Positions 35,237 to 44,751 of a stretch of 64,000 nt of DNA are shown one piece after another. Within the stretch, counting starts at the first letter, position 1, and every line of letters begins with the position of its first letter. The translations under genes were made by a program, and so were the position numbers. This DNA comes from Clostridia bacterium (lineage in GTDB: Bacteria; Bacillota; Clostridia; Christensenellales; Christensenellaceae): the NCBI GenBank assembly GCA_017439085.1, contig JAFRTU010000010.1, positions 47,312-111,311 on the forward strand. Direction: 5' to 3'. Under the pieces are notes generated by a model. That model made no database searches. It had not been told where the DNA came from and worked only from the letters and a program-made list of their open reading frames with translations.

Positions 35237-35935
35237 TCAGGACATGTCCGTTATGTCAAATATGAACCAGCTTAAAGGAGCAGCCGTCTTAAGCGCGATA
35301 CCGCAGTATCTGCATACCTTCTGCCCTATCTGGCTTACGGGTGCGCCGCAGTTCGGACATTTGTAGACCTGGATCTTCTTCTCATAATCAGGTGACTCGG
35401 CAGCGATATATTTAACTGCCAGTTTTCTCTGGTAGGTATATCCCTCGACTGAATACTGATACGAGACCTGATATGTGACATAGCAGAGATCCCCGTTATC
35501 CTCAAACTTGCTTACAGCTGCGCTGTGCACTCTCGGATCCGTCCAGTTGACTGTGTTCTTTGCCTTTTCAGCAGTCTCCTCCATCATCTCGAGAAAGCTC
35601 CTGACTCCGTCCTTCTCAGTAAATGAAGACACCCCTGAAAGCAGGCTCTTCAGATACGAATCCCCATCCATGACGGCTCTTCTGACCATCAGTTCATTGT
35701 CATATTCCGGGAACCTCCTGAGTATCTGAGGGATCACTATCCTGTCCACGTTGGAAAGTGATCTCGGAGTGGCCTGTGCCTCAGCGTCCCCTTTTCTTAT
35801 GTCATCGACCAGGTCGCTCACTTTGCTGTAGCCCTGGGCAACAAAGCTCAGGATCCTCATTATCCCATATATCAGAACGCCCAGGATACCGAATCCCAGC
35901 GCGATCATAATTATGATCCTTAATGTACCGCTCAT
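35237..35935 (-). CDS. Membrane-anchored zinc-ribbon protein, Tim44-like
   Basis: This 232-residue protein has one N-terminal membrane segment (about 5-30), a central region (about 65-180) that looks like the Tim44/Mba1-type alpha+beta fold, and a C-terminal zinc ribbon (CPNCG and CRYCG, about residues 194-213). I know no specific function. It is the last gene of a minus-strand group with an AEC transporter and PepF. Confidence 0.65.
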   Translation of the reverse strand: MSGTLRIIIMIALGFGILGVLIYGIMRILSFVAQGYSKVSDLVDDIRKGDAEAQATPRSLSNVDRIVIPQILRRFPEYDNELMVRRAVMDGDSYLKSLLSGVSSFTEKDGVRSFLEMMEETAEKAKNTVNWTDPRVHSAAVSKFEDNGDLCYVTYQVSYQYSVEGYTYQRKLAVKYIAAESPDYEKKIQVYKCPNCGAPVSQIGQKVCRYCGIALKTAAPLSWFIFDITDMS

Positions 35936-35944
35936 AACTTCACC

Positions 35945-36877
35945 TCAAAAAATCGCTTCAAATATCAGCATCCACACAGGCATCAGGATCAGGCAGACGA
36001 ATATGCTTGCAAGAAGACACTGAGTGGCAAATTTATAGTCAGACCCGTATTCCTCTCCCACTATCGGGATATTGTTCATGACCGGCATCGCACTCATCAT
36101 CACGAAGATCTTGGTAACGACCGGTTCGAAACGGAACAGCATGCAGAGTGCGAACACGATAACAGGAGCTATGATGCATCTTCCGAGCAGGACCAGGAGC
36201 ATGTCTCTTGATACCCTGAGGTTCCTGAACCCTATCTTATGGAGCACATAGCCCGCATACAGTACTGCTAGAGGTGTGCAGAGACTGCCGAAATAGGTGA
36301 CTGCTCTGGAAAGGAATCCCGGAAGCTTGATGTTCAGTGCTATCAGTATCACCGCAACAATGATGCTTATGAATCCAGGTGAGAACAGCTTCTTAAGGCT
36401 CTTGAGATTGAATCCCTCGCTGTTAGCTCTGTCGCTGGATATCACATAGACACCGAGGGACCAGAACAGGAATGAATGGGCAAGGTCATATACGAATGCA
36501 TAGCCCGCATCATTTCCGAATATGGCCTGACAGACCGGATAGCCTATGAACATGGTATTGGCTCCGGCCATCATGGCAATGAGGATACCCTTCCTTCCCT
36601 TCTCCACCTTGAACAGCTTTGAAACAAGGAAAGCCATCAGATACATCAGGAGTATCGCAATGAGCATGATGAGTGCTCCCCTTAATATCTCCGGAATGGA
36701 TTCCCTCGTGAAATTGGCGGTCATGTTTCCTATGGATGCGCAGGGCACTCCGAACAGGATGATGAGCTTCGACATGAATGACGCCGCTTTCTCATCCAGG
36801 AACCCCTTTGCGGCAAGGAAATATCCCACCGCTATTATTATCCCTATCGTGATAACGATCTCGATCGCCTGAAGCAT
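35945..36877 (-). CDS. AEC family transporter
   Basis: This 310-residue integral membrane protein has about ten membrane segments in two halves and fits the auxin efflux carrier (AEC) family, whose bacterial members export or import organic acids such as malate or malonate. Features are GVPCASIGNM near residue 45, the AGANTMFIGYPV segment near 120 at the helix break, and MSAMPVMNNIPI near 265. It lies 3 bases after pepF. The substrate is unknown. Confidence 0.88.
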   Translation of the reverse strand: MLQAIEIVITIGIIIAVGYFLAAKGFLDEKAASFMSKLIILFGVPCASIGNMTANFTRESIPEILRGALIMLIAILLMYLMAFLVSKLFKVEKGRKGILIAMMAGANTMFIGYPVCQAIFGNDAGYAFVYDLAHSFLFWSLGVYVISSDRANSEGFNLKSLKKLFSPGFISIIVAVILIALNIKLPGFLSRAVTYFGSLCTPLAVLYAGYVLHKIGFRNLRVSRDMLLVLLGRCIIAPVIVFALCMLFRFEPVVTKIFVMMSAMPVMNNIPIVGEEYGSDYKFATQCLLASIFVCLILMPVWMLIFEAIF

Positions 36878-36880
36878 CCT

Positions 36881-38653
36881 TTATCCCTCACAGATCTTCT
36901 TATACTCCTCGAGAGCAGCACCGAACTCCTGCATGCAGAGCTCGACAGCCTCTCCTACCTCTATTCCTGCATCCCTCAATATGTTCTCGGGATAGTCGCT
37001 TCCGCCGGCGCTCAGGAACCTTCTGTATCTGTCCTTCATTCCAGGGTCAGTCTCCAGTTTCCTGACTATTGCGGAGGCACAGGAGAATCCGACCGCGTAC
37101 TTGTATACGTAGAAGGCACTGTAGAAATGAGGTATCCTTGCCCATTCGAGAGCGATGGTATCATCCTCTTCCATGGACGGTCCGTAATAATCCGCATTTA
37201 TCTTTCCGTAGAGTGAACAGAGCCCCTCTGCTGTCATGGCATTGCCCTTCTCTATCTCCTCATGAACGATCTTCTCGAACTCAGCGAACTGTGTCTGCCT
37301 GAAGACTGTCGTCCTGAACTGATCGATATAATGATTGAGCACATATACCTTAAGAGCAGGATCCTTAACTGTCCTCATGAGATATTTGGTAAGCAGTATC
37401 TCGTTGACCGTCGAAGCCACCTCTGCCACGAAAATTGTATACCCCGCTGTCGGATACGGCTGATTGCTGTTGGAATAGTACGTGTGCATGGAATGGCCGA
37501 GCTCGTGGGCGATAGTGAATACGCTTCCGAGGTCCTCCCTAGTATTCAGGAGCATGAAGGGATGGGTCCCGTATACTCCCCAGGAATATGCGCCGCTCCT
37601 CTTTCCGTCATTTTCATACACATCCATCCATCCGTCGGTAAACGCATGCCTGGCTGTATCAGTGTAGTCTTCTCCGAGCACCTTCAGGGCTTCGAGGATC
37701 ATCTTCTCGGCATCTTCAAAGGTATAGCTGTTGTTGAAATCCCTGACCAGAGGCACGTAGATATCGTACATGTGGAGTTCATCGACTCCGAGTATCTTCT
37801 TTCTTAGAGCGACATAATCGTGGAGAAGTCCCATGTTCTCATGGATCTTCCGGAGGAGGCTGTCATACACCTCGGTGCTGACATTGTCCTGGAAGAGCGC
37901 ATTCTCAAGAGCGCTAGCATAGTTCCTTGCCTTTGCAAAGAAGATGTCGGATCTCACTGAGCTCAGGTATGTGGCAGCCAGGGTGTTTATATGATCCCTG
38001 AAATATCCGTAGTAGTTGTCGAAGGCCTTTTTCCTGAGTTCCCTGTCCTGATCTTGGAGAAGGGACATATACCTTGCATGGCTCAGCTCTATATCCTTTC
38101 CCTCATGTTCGAAGGGGCGGAAACTGATGTCCACATTGTCAAGCATGCCGAAGATCTCCCTCGATCCCCTCGCTATCTCATCAGCTTCGGAAAGGAGCTT
38201 CTCCGACTCTTCGCTCAGGACATGCTGTTTCTTTCTGAGAATGTTCCTAAGCTCGAAAGAATACTCCTTCAGCTCCGGTGCCTCTATGAACGTCTTCATC
38301 CTGTCATCTTCAAGTTTCAGAAGCATGGGTTCCAGGAAAGCAAGTGCGCTCGACACCTTCACCATAAGGGATCCGGCTCTCTGCGTCATTCCCTGATACA
38401 GGGATACGGAACCGTCCTCATCCTGTCTCATCTTCGCATAGGTGAAGATCCTCTCCATATGGAAATAGATATCGTATATCTCATCCAGTCCCTTCTTCAT
38501 CGATTGAGCATCATCCGTCAGATGCTCCTTTATCAGCGATATTGACGGGATCCTTGCCTCCAGCTCTGAGAATTCCTTTTCCCAGGCCTCGTTCGTCTCA
38601 AAAATATCCTCAAGTCTCCACTTGAATCTGCTGTCAGTCTCACTTCTCTTCAT
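36881..38653 (-). CDS. pepF: Oligoendopeptidase F
   Basis: PepF is a cytoplasmic M3-family zinc metallopeptidase that cuts short peptides. The 590-residue protein has the HELGH zinc motif at 383-387 and the downstream Glu in the helix AEVASTVNE near 420. Length matches the family. It overlaps the LOG-family gene by 14 bases and precedes the AEC gene by 3 bases, so the group is probably one transcript. Confidence 0.95.
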   Translation of the reverse strand: MKRSETDSRFKWRLEDIFETNEAWEKEFSELEARIPSISLIKEHLTDDAQSMKKGLDEIYDIYFHMERIFTYAKMRQDEDGSVSLYQGMTQRAGSLMVKVSSALAFLEPMLLKLEDDRMKTFIEAPELKEYSFELRNILRKKQHVLSEESEKLLSEADEIARGSREIFGMLDNVDISFRPFEHEGKDIELSHARYMSLLQDQDRELRKKAFDNYYGYFRDHINTLAATYLSSVRSDIFFAKARNYASALENALFQDNVSTEVYDSLLRKIHENMGLLHDYVALRKKILGVDELHMYDIYVPLVRDFNNSYTFEDAEKMILEALKVLGEDYTDTARHAFTDGWMDVYENDGKRSGAYSWGVYGTHPFMLLNTREDLGSVFTIAHELGHSMHTYYSNSNQPYPTAGYTIFVAEVASTVNEILLTKYLMRTVKDPALKVYVLNHYIDQFRTTVFRQTQFAEFEKIVHEEIEKGNAMTAEGLCSLYGKINADYYGPSMEEDDTIALEWARIPHFYSAFYVYKYAVGFSCASAIVRKLETDPGMKDRYRRFLSAGGSDYPENILRDAGIEVGEAVELCMQEFGAALEEYKKICEG

Positions 38654-39245
38654 CTTTCACACCATTTTCTATATATCTGTACTTGCTTATGTCAGAAAGC
38701 CCTATGTTCTCATTGTTCGCTATATATTCCACCGTCTCCTCGATGTCATCAGAGACCAGGAAGAGATCAAATGCCCTCGGATTCACGAACATCTTGTCCG
38801 TTATCTCGTGGAGATATGCAAGAAGCCCGTCGAAATACCCCGCTATGTTTAAGATGGCTATGGGCTTTGCATGCTGTGCTAGCTGCCTTCCAACGAGTAT
38901 CTCGAAAAATTCCTCAAATGTACCCACGCCTCCGGGAAGGACTATGAATCCGTCGGAATTGTCCTCCATCGCCTTTTTCCTCTCCCTCATGGTGTCCGTG
39001 AGGATGAGCTCGGTACAGTGCTCATGTATGACTCCGTCGGGGAGAAAGAACCTCGGGGTCACTCCTATGACCTTTCCTCCATGAGCAAGGGCACCGTCAG
39101 CACACGCTCCCATCATGCCGTATTTACCGGCACCGAAGACAATAGTATGTCCCTTTTCAGCCAGAGCCTCTCCCAACTGATATGATGTATCCAGATAGAT
39201 CTGATCGATTATGGAGCTCGATGCTCCGTATACGCATATGTTCAT
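38640..39245 (-). CDS. LOG-family protein (TIGR00730 Rossmann fold)
   Basis: The 201-residue protein begins with ICVYGASSS and has the family motif PGGVGTFEE near residue 100. LOG proteins are nucleoside 5'-monophosphate phosphoribohydrolases, known for cytokinin release and for purine metabolism in bacteria. I chose the ATG at 39245 because AAGGAGG lies 6 bases upstream. An earlier in-frame ATG lies on the other side of this site. A TATAAT is visible about 25 bases upstream. Confidence 0.88.
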   Translation of the reverse strand: MNICVYGASSSIIDQIYLDTSYQLGEALAEKGHTIVFGAGKYGMMGACADGALAHGGKVIGVTPRFFLPDGVIHEHCTELILTDTMRERKKAMEDNSDGFIVLPGGVGTFEEFFEILVGRQLAQHAKPIAILNIAGYFDGLLAYLHEITDKMFVNPRAFDLFLVSDDIEETVEYIANNENIGLSDISKYRYIENGVKDEEK

Positions 39246-39362
39246 ACGTATCCTCCTTTTCATACAGGATAATTATAGCCCATATGGAAGGGAAATAAAA
39301 ATGCGCTCCTTTGCTCATCCTCTTTTTTCCCTTGATACAGGCATTTCCCGTCTCTTCGTGAG

Positions 39363-39391
39363 TTTACTTTGTTCTTTTCATATATTATACT
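39363..39391 (+). promoter_or_regulatory. Promoter of argS-serS
   Basis: TTTACT (39363-39368) and TATACT (39386-39391) are 17 bases apart. The leader is short and has no T-box features. Confidence 0.65.
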
Positions 39392-39424
39392 TATAATCTG
39401 TAAATCTAATGGAGTGAATAAAGA

Positions 39425-41122
39425 ATGGATCGTAAGTACGAAATAGCCAAACTGTTATCCGAAAAGACAATGATGAGCCCTGAAGACATCATGGGCATCA
39501 TCGAGACGCCTCCCGACATGGCTCTCGGCGATTTTGCCTTTCCGTGTTTCCGCCTGGCAAAACAGTTCAGGAAAAGCCCACAGATGATATCCCAGGAGAT
39601 CGCTTCCGGGATCACGGAACTTCCTTCTTTCCTTGACAGGATAGAAGTAAAGGGTCCTTATCTCAATTTCTACCTCTCAAGGCTCGACTACGCAAAGAGC
39701 ACCGTCAGAGAGATCCTTGAACAGGGAGAAAGATACGGATCATCCGATGAGGGACAGAAAAGGAACGTCGTCATCGACTATTCTTCCATCAATATAGCAA
39801 AGCCCTTCCACATAGGGCATCTCAGCACTACCGTCATAGGAAGTTCGCTTTACAAGATATTCAACCACCTGGGATACAATTCCGTAGGCGTAAATCATCT
39901 CGGTGACTGGGGCACCCAGTTCGGAAAACTGATAACCGCATATAAGCTCTGGGGAGACAGGGATGAAGTGAACGAAGGTTCCATCCATGCCCTTTTAAAG
40001 CTCTATGTACGTTTCCATGACGAAGCCGAAAAGGATCCTTCCCTTGAAGATCAGGGAAGATACTGGTTCAAGCAGATAGAGGACGGAAACCCGGAGGCTC
40101 TTGAGCTTTTCGACTGGTTCAAGGAGCTCACCCTGAAGGAAGTCCAGAAGATATATGACATACTGAACATCAGATTTGACTCCTATGCCGGAGAAGCCTT
40201 CTACAACGACAAGATGGCTCCCGTGATACAGGAGCTCGAGGAGAAGGGACTGTTAAAGGACAGCGAAGGCGCCAAGGTCGTGGATCTTGAAGATTACGGA
40301 ATGCCTCCCTGCCTGATACTGAAGTCTGACGGCGCTACCCTTTATGCCACGAGAGACCTCGCCTGTGCATTCTACAGAAAGAAGACCTATGATTTCTACA
40401 AGAACATCTACGTGGTGGCATATCAGCAGAACCTCCACTTCCAGCAGCTTTTCAAGGTGATAGAGCTCATGGGATATGAGTGGGCAAAGGATATGGTTCA
40501 CGTGGCGTTCGGCATGGTCTCCATGACTGAGGGAACCCTCTCCACAAGGAGCGGAAGGGTCATATTCCTTGAGGACGTGATCAGAGACGTGATAAACAGG
40601 GCACGCGAGATCATAGAGGAAAAGAATCCCGATCTTCCGGACAAGGATGAGACGGCAAAGCAGGTTGGAGTCGGAGCTCTCATATACAGCACGCTCTCCA
40701 ACAACCGCATAAAGGACATAGTGTTCGACATAAACAAGATACTGAACTTTGACGGTGAAACAGGACCTTATGTACAGTATACGCATGCAAGGGCCTGTTC
40801 CGTCATAAGAAAGGCCGGAGACCTGGAGGACGTCGTTCCCGACTACTCCGAGATCGCCTCCGAGGAGGCGTACCCCCTCGTAAAACTGCTCGGTGACTTC
40901 CCGGAAGTCATAAAGAGAGCTGCAGAGAAATACGAGCCCTTCTACATCACCCGCCATGTGACCCAGATAGCTCAGGCATTCAACAAATACTACTATGACG
41001 TCAGGATCATAGATGAAGACAGGAACAGGACGAAGGCAAGGCTTGACCTTGTCAGCGCCACTGCTTCCACCATCAGGACAGGTCTCGCTCTTCTGGGCAT
41101 AGAGGCTCCCGAGAGAATGTAA
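39425..41122 (+). CDS. argS: Arginyl-tRNA synthetase
   Basis: ArgS charges tRNA-Arg. The 565-residue class I enzyme has the N-terminal Add1 domain, the HIGH motif as FHIGHL near residue 132, a degenerate KMSKS region reading TLSTRSG, as is common in this family, and a C-terminal DALR anticodon domain starting with QYTHARACS. The ATG at 39425 has GGAGTG upstream. It is followed 21 bases later by serS. Confidence 0.95.
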   Translation: MDRKYEIAKLLSEKTMMSPEDIMGIIETPPDMALGDFAFPCFRLAKQFRKSPQMISQEIASGITELPSFLDRIEVKGPYLNFYLSRLDYAKSTVREILEQGERYGSSDEGQKRNVVIDYSSINIAKPFHIGHLSTTVIGSSLYKIFNHLGYNSVGVNHLGDWGTQFGKLITAYKLWGDRDEVNEGSIHALLKLYVRFHDEAEKDPSLEDQGRYWFKQIEDGNPEALELFDWFKELTLKEVQKIYDILNIRFDSYAGEAFYNDKMAPVIQELEEKGLLKDSEGAKVVDLEDYGMPPCLILKSDGATLYATRDLACAFYRKKTYDFYKNIYVVAYQQNLHFQQLFKVIELMGYEWAKDMVHVAFGMVSMTEGTLSTRSGRVIFLEDVIRDVINRAREIIEEKNPDLPDKDETAKQVGVGALIYSTLSNNRIKDIVFDINKILNFDGETGPYVQYTHARACSVIRKAGDLEDVVPDYSEIASEEAYPLVKLLGDFPEVIKRAAEKYEPFYITRHVTQIAQAFNKYYYDVRIIDEDRNRTKARLDLVSATASTIRTGLALLGIEAPERM

Positions 41123-41143
41123 CTTTAAGAGAGGTAAATATAC

Positions 41144-42427
41144 ATGTTAGACATCAAGTTTCTGAGAGAGAACCCCGAGATAGTCAGGCAGAACATACGG
41201 AACAAGTTCCAGGACAGCAAGCTGCCTCTTGTGGATGAGGTCATAGCTCTCGACAGAGAGAACAGGGACATCAAGGGCGAGGTCGAGGCTCTTAGAGCTC
41301 AGAGGAACAGACTGAGCAAGGAGATCGGTGGCCTGATGAAGCAGGGCAAAAAAGACGAGGCTGAACAGGTAAAGGCTCAGATCGCCAAGGATGCAGAACG
41401 CATGGAAGAGCTCGACGAGCGTGAAAAGGTCGTTGAGGAAGAACTTAAAAAACGCATGATGGTGATCCCGAACATAATCGACCCGTCCGTTCCGATAGGA
41501 AAGGATGACAGTGAGAACGTCGAGGTCATGAGATACGGCGAGCCCGTTGTCCCGGATTTCGAGATTCCCTATCATTCCGATATAATGGAGTCCTTCAACG
41601 GACTGGATCTCGACTCTGCAAGAAGAGTTGCGGGAAACGGTTTCTATTATCTCATGGGAGATATCGCAAGACTTCATTCCGCAGTGATCTCGTATGCCCG
41701 GGATTTCATGATCGACAGAGGCTTCACATACTGTATCCCGCCGTTCATGATAAGAAGCAATGTGGTCACCGGAGTCATGAGCTTCACTGAGATGGATGCC
41801 ATGATGTATAAGATCGAAGGAGAAGATCTCTATCTCATAGGTACGAGTGAGCATTCCATGATCGGAAAGTTCATAGACACCATGAACAAGGAAGAGGACC
41901 TCCCCTATACTCTCACCAGCTACAGCCCTTGCTTCAGGAAAGAAAAAGGCGCTCACGGCATCGAAGAAAGAGGCGTATACAGGATCCATCAGTTCGAAAA
42001 ACAGGAGATGATAGTGGTATGCAAGCCTGAGGACAGCCCGATGTGGTTCGACAAGCTCTGGCAGAACACCGTGGATCTTTTCCGTTCTATGGATATCCCC
42101 GTAAGGACTCTTGAATGCTGCTCGGGAGACCTTGCAGATCTCAAGGTGAAATCCATTGACGTCGAGGCATGGTCGCCCCGTCAGAAGAAATACTTCGAAG
42201 TCGGAAGCTGTTCCAATCTCGGAGACGCCCAGGCAAGAAGGCTCAGGATAAGAGTCAAGGGCCCGAACGGCAACTATTATGCCCATACCCTCAACAATAC
42301 GGTAGTGGCACCTCCTAGAATGCTCATAGCATTCCTCGAGAACAATCTCCAGGCAGACGGTTCCGTCAGGATCCCGGAAGTGCTCCGTCCATACATGGGC
42401 GGCATGACCGAAATAAGGAAAAAGTAA
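41144..42427 (+). CDS. serS: Seryl-tRNA synthetase
   Basis: SerS charges tRNA-Ser and tRNA-Sec where present. The 427-residue class II enzyme starts with an antiparallel coiled coil (about residues 28-105, rich in Glu, Lys and Arg) that contacts the long variable arm of tRNA-Ser. The catalytic domain follows, with motif 2 (SPCFRKEKGAHG with Arg) and motif 3 near the C-terminus (NNTVVAPPRMLIAFLEN). An AGAGG site lies 8 to 10 bases before the ATG. It is transcribed with argS and is followed by a strong terminator. Confidence 0.95.
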   Translation: MLDIKFLRENPEIVRQNIRNKFQDSKLPLVDEVIALDRENRDIKGEVEALRAQRNRLSKEIGGLMKQGKKDEAEQVKAQIAKDAERMEELDEREKVVEEELKKRMMVIPNIIDPSVPIGKDDSENVEVMRYGEPVVPDFEIPYHSDIMESFNGLDLDSARRVAGNGFYYLMGDIARLHSAVISYARDFMIDRGFTYCIPPFMIRSNVVTGVMSFTEMDAMMYKIEGEDLYLIGTSEHSMIGKFIDTMNKEEDLPYTLTSYSPCFRKEKGAHGIEERGVYRIHQFEKQEMIVVCKPEDSPMWFDKLWQNTVDLFRSMDIPVRTLECCSGDLADLKVKSIDVEAWSPRQKKYFEVGSCSNLGDAQARRLRIRVKGPNGNYYAHTLNNTVVAPPRMLIAFLENNLQADGSVRIPEVLRPYMGGMTEIRKK

Positions 42428-42512
42428 TACAATCTATATAAAACAGATCCTCTCGGAGTATCCTCCGTTAGGAAGGTGCTTGGGAGGCAACATTCACCAG
42501 CTCAAAAAACAG

Positions 42513-42549
42513 AAAACCGGTGCGGCCGCAATGGCCGCGCCGGTTTTTT
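42513..42549 (+). terminator. Intrinsic terminator after serS
   Basis: A long GC-rich hairpin (AAAACCGG with CCGGTTTT, and GCGGCC with GGCCGC inside) is followed by Ts. In the reverse direction it also carries an A-run and could end the CPBP transcript. The 42428-42512 stretch before it has a small CGGAG/CTCCG hairpin and no gene. Confidence 0.8.
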
Positions 42550-42605
42550 CACTTGGATTAAGGGATCAAAATCCGATGCTCGTTATGAGTGCGGACGTCG
42601 TCAAT

Positions 42606-43370
42606 TCATGATTTCTGCGGACCGGGTACAGAATCCTTCTGTAAATCTGCCCGGTTGATTGCCGGCGTCTCTACACGCTTTGCCAGATACAGGCAGTATG
42701 CCACAGATACGACGACGATCACGATGTGCAGGATCATATTCAAAAGCTGAGATCCTTCGTCGGATGCGAATACAGAGGATACGTCGATGAAGCTGTGTGC
42801 CAGGATCCCGGGCAAAAGGCTCCCGCTCTTGTAAAACACTAACGTAAAGACGAAGCCGACGGCAACCGCGAAAACCACCTGATTGAGCGTCTCGATCAGG
42901 TCCTGTCCGGTAAACAGATTCAGAATATGTCCGAGCCCGAAGGTGACGGAGGAGACGATGACGGCTGATTTGACGTTGCCGTTCTTCAGCATCGCCTTGT
43001 ACAGGAAGCCCCGGAAGATCAGCTCCTCCACAAAACCGATGATGGCCATGGAAACGGCGGCATAGATCAGTCCCGGCATCGGGTAATCCGGGGAGAAACC
43101 GCTGAAAAGATTCAGGCAGGAGAAAAGCCACAGCGGGATGAACCACAGCATAGCCTTGCTGTTCTTCGCCCATCCGGCCAAGCCGTACTTCTCCATGAGG
43201 CCGTTCCGCTTCACGAACAGGAACATCGCGGCGGAGAGCACGAGCAGGCCCAGCATCTGCCACGGCGAATCGAGCCCAAAATTGCTTTTCAGCGTCCCCA
43301 TGCCAACGGTGTAGATCACGATCCATAGGATCGCAAAGCCGATCTCGCTTTTTTCATACAGTTTTTTCAT
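42606..43370 (-). CDS. CPBP-family intramembrane metalloprotease
   Basis: This 254-residue protein has about seven to eight membrane segments and the CPBP (Abi) motifs: EELIFR near residue 137, FGLGH near 170, and HSFID near 220. The family includes CAAX prenyl protease homologues, bacteriocin self-immunity proteins and other membrane proteases. I chose the ATG at 43370, with AGGAG upstream; it overlaps the tetR-like gene by 17 bases. Codon use differs from the neighbours: Ile is mostly ATC, Arg often CGG or CGC, and Leu mostly CTG, while neighbours use many ATA, AGA and AGG codons. Confidence 0.88.
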   Translation of the reverse strand: MKKLYEKSEIGFAILWIVIYTVGMGTLKSNFGLDSPWQMLGLLVLSAAMFLFVKRNGLMEKYGLAGWAKNSKAMLWFIPLWLFSCLNLFSGFSPDYPMPGLIYAAVSMAIIGFVEELIFRGFLYKAMLKNGNVKSAVIVSSVTFGLGHILNLFTGQDLIETLNQVVFAVAVGFVFTLVFYKSGSLLPGILAHSFIDVSSVFASDEGSQLLNMILHIVIVVVSVAYCLYLAKRVETPAINRADLQKDSVPGPQKS

Positions 43371-43941
43371 GTTCCTTCTCCTCCTGCATAGCCGCGAGAA
43401 AAGCGCCGTCCCAGGCCCGTTCCAGGTGCTCCGCGACCAGTTTTTCATCATATTCCAGACCGTTGTTGGCAATGATGCTGGCATAGCCGTGCGCAAACAG
43501 CGCCACGGTCAGAAATATCTGCTTGGTTTTTTCCATGCTCAATCCGGTGCCCTCCTGCATGGCGGCCAGGACCGGGATCAGTGCTTCTGAATCGATCATC
43601 TCCAGCAGGCTGTGCTCCGCCGCATATCCGGACTGAAACAGAAAGCGGAACAGCTGCGGCTCCTCCACGGCGAATCGGATATAGTTCAAGCCGATTTGCA
43701 GGATCGGATCCTGTTCCGGCGAAATCGTCATTATATTCTCTGAATGTAGCTGATCCACCCTCGCGTAAGCAGCCCGTTTCATCGCGTCAATGGTTGAAAA
43801 ATGATACATGACCGGCTGCGTGGAACAGTGCAGCTGCGCAGAGACCGTTCTGGCGTTGATGTTCTCATATCCGCTTTGTTTTGCAACTTCAATGGCTGCA
43901 TGTATAATCATGTCTTTTGTAATCCTTGTTTTTGGCGGCAT
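43354..43941 (-). CDS. TetR/AcrR-family transcriptional regulator
   Basis: This 195-residue protein has an N-terminal helix-turn-helix (about 5-52) of the TetR type, with ENINARTVSAQL as the first part and TQPVMYHFSTIDAMKRA as the recognition helix and beyond. The rest is the ligand-binding domain. The ATG at 43941 has AAGGAGG 6 bases upstream. It is cotranscribed with the CPBP gene, and a palindrome lies at its own promoter, so autorepression of the pair is likely. Base and codon use match the CPBP gene rather than the flanks. Confidence 0.9.
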   Translation of the reverse strand: MPPKTRITKDMIIHAAIEVAKQSGYENINARTVSAQLHCSTQPVMYHFSTIDAMKRAAYARVDQLHSENIMTISPEQDPILQIGLNYIRFAVEEPQLFRFLFQSGYAAEHSLLEMIDSEALIPVLAAMQEGTGLSMEKTKQIFLTVALFAHGYASIIANNGLEYDEKLVAEHLERAWDGAFLAAMQEEKEHEKTV

Positions 43942-43971
43942 ACACAGCCTCCTTCTTTGAATTATAACAAT

Positions 43972-44015
43972 CGTTACATAACGGGAATTATAATATGTGT
44001 TCTTCGACCTGTCAA
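43972..44015 (-). promoter_or_regulatory. Consensus promoter with operator for tetR-CPBP
   Basis: On the minus strand TTGACA (44015-44010) and TATAAT (43993-43988), both perfect consensus, are 16 bases apart. The inverted repeat CGTTA-TG-TAACG (43983-43972) covers the predicted start site. A second TTATAATTC copy lies just downstream, making a direct repeat. A TetR dimer bound here would block initiation. Confidence 0.75.
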
Positions 44016-44068
44016 TACCGTGTCCAAAAAAAGACACCCGGAAATGATTCCGAGTGACTTGAAACAGC

Positions 44069-44101
44069 AAAAAGAGAGGCACCTTCCTTACGAAGAGCCT
44101 C
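44069..44101 (-). terminator. Intrinsic terminator of the kinase gene
   Basis: On the minus strand GAGGC pairs with GCCTC, with an inner CTTC/GAAG pairing, followed by TCTTTTTG. Confidence 0.7.
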
Positions 44102-44118
44102 CCTCGCGGATCTGTTTT

Positions 44119-44751
44119 TTATTTTTGCCATTCCCATACATCGGTACCTGACGATGTATCGATCCTGCAGTCGCTTGCATCCTCAGTGCCGAAGGCTTTG
44201 AAATACAGTTCCTCCATCGGGATCCATATCTCACTAAATGCCTTGAAGTGATCTCCTTCTCTTTTTTTCAGCCTCTGCTCCTGAACAGTCCTGTCTGCAG
44301 TGACGAAAAGCTTTATGTCATACATGTCTCTGAGCAAAGGATGCTGTGAATAGCTGCCTTCTACTATGAGGATCTCTGAAAGCGGCAGTACCATTTCGTA
44401 CTTCATCCTGTCATTCGGACAGTCATACGCCCTGTATACGGTCTTATCTCCCCTGGCGAACGGCTCCAGTATCTCGGTCCTGAGTCTCATAAGATCCATG
44501 TTGCCTGCGGGAATGCTTCTCCATTCCGGATCCCTGTCCCTGAAGGGCATATAGTAATCGTCCATATGGACCGTATCAGAATTCAGAACGTTCGCAAGAG
44601 TTCCAGCAAGACTTGTCTTTCCGGAACCGCATCTTCCGTCTATGCTTATAAAAGCTCTCCCCTTTTTCCGGAGGAGAGCTCTTACCTTTTCAAAAAAGAT
44701 ATCCCTTCCTTCATTCGGAGATCTTGTATCCTGTTTCCCTGTCGACGACAT
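44119..44751 (-). CDS. Uridine kinase-like P-loop kinase
   Basis: This 210-residue protein has a Walker A motif GRCGSGKTS near residue 43 and the MDDYY segment near 65 that is typical of the uridine kinase/phosphoribulokinase group. It also has VEGSYSQHP, a Walker B-like strand. It is likely a nucleoside or small-molecule kinase; many clostridial homologues are annotated only as uridine kinase family. The ATG at 44751 has AGGGTG upstream; an in-frame GTG at 44763 is an alternative. Either start overlaps the preceding dehydrogenase gene by 41-53 bases. Confidence 0.8.
   Translation of the reverse strand: MSSTGKQDTRSPNEGRDIFFEKVRALLRKKGRAFISIDGRCGSGKTSLAGTLANVLNSDTVHMDDYYMPFRDRDPEWRSIPAGNMDLMRLRTEILEPFARGDKTVYRAYDCPNDRMKYEMVLPLSEILIVEGSYSQHPLLRDMYDIKLFVTADRTVQEQRLKKREGDHFKAFSEIWIPMEELYFKAFGTEDASDCRIDTSSGTDVWEWQK

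Noticed and set aside
40500..40560. Missing KMSKS motif in ArgRS as a sign of inactivation
   Set aside because: Many bacterial arginyl-tRNA synthetases lack canonical KMSKS; the HIGH motif and DALR domain are intact.
41147..42286. A 379-codon frame antisense to serS
   Set aside because: It is a shadow of the serS codon pattern; the product has no family motifs, while serS is unmistakable.
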